The translations under genes and the position numbers were made by a program. This document shows, piece by piece, positions 61,268 through 64,000 of a DNA stretch of 64,000 nt. The stretch is from assembly GCF_020216025.1 (NCBI RefSeq), contig NZ_JAIWNC010000017.1:124001-188000 (forward strand), read 5' to 3'. The stretch's first letter is position 1. Each line of letters opens with the position of its first letter. Source of the stretch: Jidongwangia harbinensis. GTDB taxonomy: Bacteria; Actinomycetota; Actinomycetes; Mycobacteriales; Micromonosporaceae. Under the pieces are notes generated by a model, which was given only the letters and a program-made list of their open reading frames with translations, did no database searches and was not told where the DNA came from.

Positions 61268-62767
61268 TCAGCGATAGCCGGCGGCGACGACGCTGGCCTG
61301 AACCGCGTTCTCGGTCGCGTCGGACGGGTAGCCGGCGACCATGGCCCCCTCGTAGAAGGTGCCGGCGCTGAGGTTGGCGCCACCGCCGGGCTTGCAGCAG
61401 TCCCCACCGCTGCCCAGGATGATGGCGCCCTGCTTCTTCATCGGGCTGTATCCGGGCGGCAGGGCGCCGTCCCAGAGCGTGTAGAGGCTGCCGGACTGTG
61501 CGTTGCTGCCCTTGATGGCGAAGCGGGACGTGCCGTTGTTCTTCAGCGTCGCCGTGACGAACTTGCTGGTGAAGGCGCGCTGGTTCGGGTTCCAGGACTG
61601 GCTTCCGCCGGGATAGAGCCCCCATTCGAGATCCGCCTGGACCCACGGCCCGGTGCCGGCGCAGCCGCCGAACCAGCACTGGGTGCTGAAGTTGATGGCG
61701 TCCATGGCGCCGGCGGCATCGGCGGCCCGGGTGGTCTCGCTGTTGCCGTAGTCGAAGCAGCAGCCGTTGTTGACGTGGGTACCGCTGACCACCGCGTACA
61801 TCCCCTCGGGTGCGCTGCCGGTCGGCACGCCGGTCAGGTGGCCGTCCCGCCAGTAGCTGTTGCCCGGGTTGATGTAGAGCGAGTACGCCTTGTTGCCGCC
61901 GACCGTCAGCGACTCGGACGTCGCGATCGCCGGGCGGCTCTGGGTGGAGCCGGGCACGACGCTCGATCCCTGGTACCAGAGGTCGTTACCGCGGCCGGAC
62001 TGGTCGTAGACGACGGTGATGACACAGCTGGTCCCGGCACAGAACGAGTCCTGGGCCGCCGCGTCGGCGCTGCCGCCGTCGCTCCGGACGCCGACGTTGC
62101 GGGTCGTGCTGTCGGACGAGCGCCGGACCTGGTAGAGGTCGCCGCGGTAGGCGCGGTAGAGCGAGCGCACCGTGCTGTGGGCGGCGATGCAGGGCGTGCC
62201 GCCGGCGGCGTAGATGTCGCACGGGCCGCCGTCGGCCGGTGGGGTCGTCGGTGGCGTGGTCGGCGGGACCGGGGAGTCCCACCGCTGGTTGCTCTGGCCG
62301 TGGCAGTCCCAGAGGATGACGTTCGTGCCGTTGGCCGTGCCCTGCCGGTCGGCGTCCAGGCAGCGACCGGAGTGCGCGCCGGTGATGGTTCCACCGGAGT
62401 CGACGTTCCACTGCTGGTTCGCCTGCCCGTTGCAGTCCCAGATGATCACCGCGGTGCCGTTGGCGGTGCCCTGCCCGGAGGCGTCCAGGCACATGGTGCC
62501 GTACACCATGAGCTGTTTCGCCGGCGTGTAGGTCCACGCCTGGCCGGCCGCCCCGGTGCAGTCCCACAACTGGGTCGGTGTGCCGTTGCTCGTGCCGGAC
62601 TGGGGGACGGTCAGGCAGCGTCCGGACTGGCTGCCCAGGATCGGGGCGCTCTGCCCCGGCTGGAGGGGTGCCGCCACCGCGGCGCCGGCGACGAGCGTGA
62701 GGACGAGCGCGGCGCCCGCGGTGCACAGCCGCCGGTAACGGCTGCGCCGGCGTTTCGAAACGGTCAT
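61268..62767 (-). CDS. GH54 alpha-L-arabinofuranosidase with N-terminal ricin lectin
   Basis: 499 residues from ATG 62767 (GAGGA seven bases upstream). Signal peptide to about 32, ricin B trefoil (about 40-165) at the N-terminus, a PPTTPPTTPP linker, then a GH54 arabinofuranosidase B domain from about 180 (CDIYAAGGTPCIAAHSTVRS, VVYDQSGRGNDLWYQG, CCFDYGNSET with the vicinal Cys pair, WVQADLEWGLYPGG with catalytic Glu). The AbfB carbohydrate-binding domain common in fungal enzymes is replaced by ricin. It releases arabinose from arabinan or arabinoxylan. Confidence 0.92.
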   Translation of the reverse strand: MTVSKRRRSRYRRLCTAGAALVLTLVAGAAVAAPLQPGQSAPILGSQSGRCLTVPQSGTSNGTPTQLWDCTGAAGQAWTYTPAKQLMVYGTMCLDASGQGTANGTAVIIWDCNGQANQQWNVDSGGTITGAHSGRCLDADRQGTANGTNVILWDCHGQSNQRWDSPVPPTTPPTTPPADGGPCDIYAAGGTPCIAAHSTVRSLYRAYRGDLYQVRRSSDSTTRNVGVRSDGGSADAAAQDSFCAGTSCVITVVYDQSGRGNDLWYQGSSVVPGSTQSRPAIATSESLTVGGNKAYSLYINPGNSYWRDGHLTGVPTGSAPEGMYAVVSGTHVNNGCCFDYGNSETTRAADAAGAMDAINFSTQCWFGGCAGTGPWVQADLEWGLYPGGSQSWNPNQRAFTSKFVTATLKNNGTSRFAIKGSNAQSGSLYTLWDGALPPGYSPMKKQGAIILGSGGDCCKPGGGANLSAGTFYEGAMVAGYPSDATENAVQASVVAAGYR

Positions 62768-62802
62768 GGCATGTCCTCGATGGTGTCGAGACGGGGGGAA
62801 GG

Positions 62803-62832
62803 GGGACCGGCCCGGGTCTCCGGGCCGGTCCC
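62803..62832 (-). terminator. hairpin terminator
   Basis: A 13-bp perfect stem GGGACCGGCCCGG/CCGGGCCGGTCCC with GTCT loop, 10 bases past the stop of the gene ending at 62842. Confidence 0.85.
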
Positions 62833-62841
62833 GCTCCGGAA

Positions 62842-64000
62842 TCAGGCCTGCGCGAACCGCCATTGCTGGTTGGTTCCGGTGTGGCAGCCCCATTGCACGA
62901 GGCGTGCGCCGTCGGTGGCCGCGCCGCCGTTGACGTCGACGCAGAGTCCGCTCGGCACGCTCTTGACCTGGTACACGCCGGTGGTGCCGGCCGGGATGAC
63001 CTGGAACTTCTGCTGGTTGCTGTCGTTGCAGGTGAGCTGCTGAAGGAACGCGCCCTGAGCGGTGGAGCCGCCGACCACGTCGAGACACTTGCCGCTGTGC
63101 CCGGCCTTCAGGTAGACCGCGCCACCGCCCGCGTCGACGGCCTGCCACTTCTGGTTGGTGCCGCCGGTGGCCGCCCACTGGACGATCTGCGCACCGTCGG
63201 CGGTGGACGCGGCGCTGACGTCGACCAGCTTGCCGCTGTGCTGGGCCGTGACGGTCCAGGTACGCCCGGCCACACCGCCCGGATCGGACCCGCCCACCCC
63301 CACGCCGCTTCCGCCGAAGACGAACGAGTCGAGGTCGAACAGACTGGTGCCGGAACCCTTGAACACCATGTACAGCGTGTGCGTCCCGGACAGCGCGGCG
63401 GTGTTCACCGCCGGCGTGGACTGGTAGGTGTCCCAGCCGCCGGTGTTGGGCACCGGTGTGGTGGCCAGCAGCGTGCCGGTCGGCGAGTCGGCGCGCAACT
63501 CGATCGATCCGCCGCTGTTCGGTGACGACACCCGGTAGCTGACGTTGGTGATGCCGGACAGGCTCATCGGGTTGAACGCCAGCCAGTCGTTGTTCGAGAT
63601 GTCGCCGACCCGTTTGCCGCTCTGCGCGGCGGCCTGGTCGACGACCCGTACGCCGGACTGGTTGGTGTAGTACTCCGCCTGCTTGTGCTTCGGTTGCAGG
63701 ACCGCCTGGGCGTAACCGGTGAGCGGGGCCGCGCCGCCCGCGCCGCCGTCGTCGGTGTAGCGGGCCCGCAGGACGTAGTACAGGTTGGCGCCGTCGGGGT
63801 GCCCGCCGAGCAGCTCCGTGGCGATGGTGCCGGAGCAGCCCGGATAGTCGGTCGTCTCGTGCTGGTGGTCGTCGTGGCCGAGGGCCGGGTTGACGAGGAC
63901 CTTCGTGCAGTCGACGGGTGCGCCGCCCGGATCGGACACGGTGACCGAGTACGCGACGCGGTCACCGAAGGTCAGCATGCCGCCGTTGGGCGGGACGGTG
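62842..64000 (-). CDS. Secreted multidomain protein with CBM and ricin lectin, 5' end outside window
   Basis: The frame is open at the window edge; about 386 C-terminal residues are visible. They contain an Ig-like region (VTVSDPGGAPVDCTKVLVNP, ALGHDDHQHETTDYPGCSGT), a CBM6-type domain (GDISNNDWLAFNPMSLSGI) and a ricin B trefoil ending TNQQWRFAQA. The same domain order and motifs occur in the second half of the sugar dehydrogenase at 52408-55230, so the missing N-terminus is probably a second GSDH propeller. Likely a paralogous enzyme of the same locus. Confidence 0.85.
   Translation of the reverse strand, partial: TVPPNGGMLTFGDRVAYSVTVSDPGGAPVDCTKVLVNPALGHDDHQHETTDYPGCSGTIATELLGGHPDGANLYYVLRARYTDDGGAGGAAPLTGYAQAVLQPKHKQAEYYTNQSGVRVVDQAAAQSGKRVGDISNNDWLAFNPMSLSGITNVSYRVSSPNSGGSIELRADSPTGTLLATTPVPNTGGWDTYQSTPAVNTAALSGTHTLYMVFKGSGTSLFDLDSFVFGGSGVGVGGSDPGGVAGRTWTVTAQHSGKLVDVSAASTADGAQIVQWAATGGTNQKWQAVDAGGGAVYLKAGHSGKCLDVVGGSTAQGAFLQQLTCNDSNQQKFQVIPAGTTGVYQVKSVPSGLCVDVNGGAATDGARLVQWGCHTGTNQQWRFAQA

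Overview
The window is high-GC actinobacterial DNA. Oligoribonuclease beside tRNA-His, two Ig-like/YkuD L,D-transpeptidases, a methyl-accepting chemotaxis protein, Tat-exported hydrolases with ricin-type lectin tails and strong GTG start use together suggest a mycelial actinomycete, most likely a zoospore-forming member of Micromonosporaceae such as Actinoplanes. The genus is inference; no rRNA or species marker is present.

Layout. (1) 1-7707: HNH nuclease (cut by the window edge), chemoreceptor, Bcp peroxiredoxin, a tightly coupled MauE/DsbA-like/membrane-protein operon, an ECF sigma factor, and a divergent CopC-CopD copper protein: an envelope redox and metal module. (2) 7708-18364: a giant Ala/Pro/Ser/Lys-rich membrane-anchored protein whose Shine-Dalgarno sits in one arm of a long-range inverted repeat, oligoribonuclease, tRNA-His, an imine-reductase-like enzyme, a MerR-type regulator with a long hairpin-containing leader, a decayed methyltransferase, a small lipoprotein and tandem L,D-transpeptidases. 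(3) 18522-39260: tRNA-Lys(CTT) followed by an accessory island. It holds fragments of ComM, SMC-like ATPase, DUF3732-like and peptidoglycan-binding genes, a zeta-toxin operon, an intact two-gene system (Trypco1-like protein plus a caspase-Hsp70 fusion), IS701, IS1380, IS5 and IS3 elements or remnants, a PadR regulator with its membrane partner, and a second caspase operon (LCAT-like lipid hydrolase, caspase-NTPase, WD40 double propeller, two uncharacterised alpha-helical proteins). (4) 39370-46234: an exopolysaccharide locus with PelF- and PelG-like proteins, an epimerase, a predicted glycoside hydrolase and a DUF4874/DUF4832 protein. (5) 46238-52115: mixed metabolic and regulatory genes. (6) 52408-64000: a secreted carbohydrate-degrading locus in which almost every enzyme has a ricin-type lectin domain: PQQ-type sugar dehydrogenases, ThuA-DUF1080, GH95 fucosidase, CE1 esterase and GH54 arabinofuranosidase.

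The most exciting content is the pair of caspase-centred systems 11 kb apart in one tRNA-associated island. One fuses a caspase protease directly to an Hsp70-type ATPase behind a small Trypco1-like partner. The other splits a caspase-STAND-WD40 protein into two translationally coupled polypeptides and couples them to a lipid hydrolase. Both have the architecture expected of abortive-infection or conflict systems; this function is inferred, not shown by the sequence.
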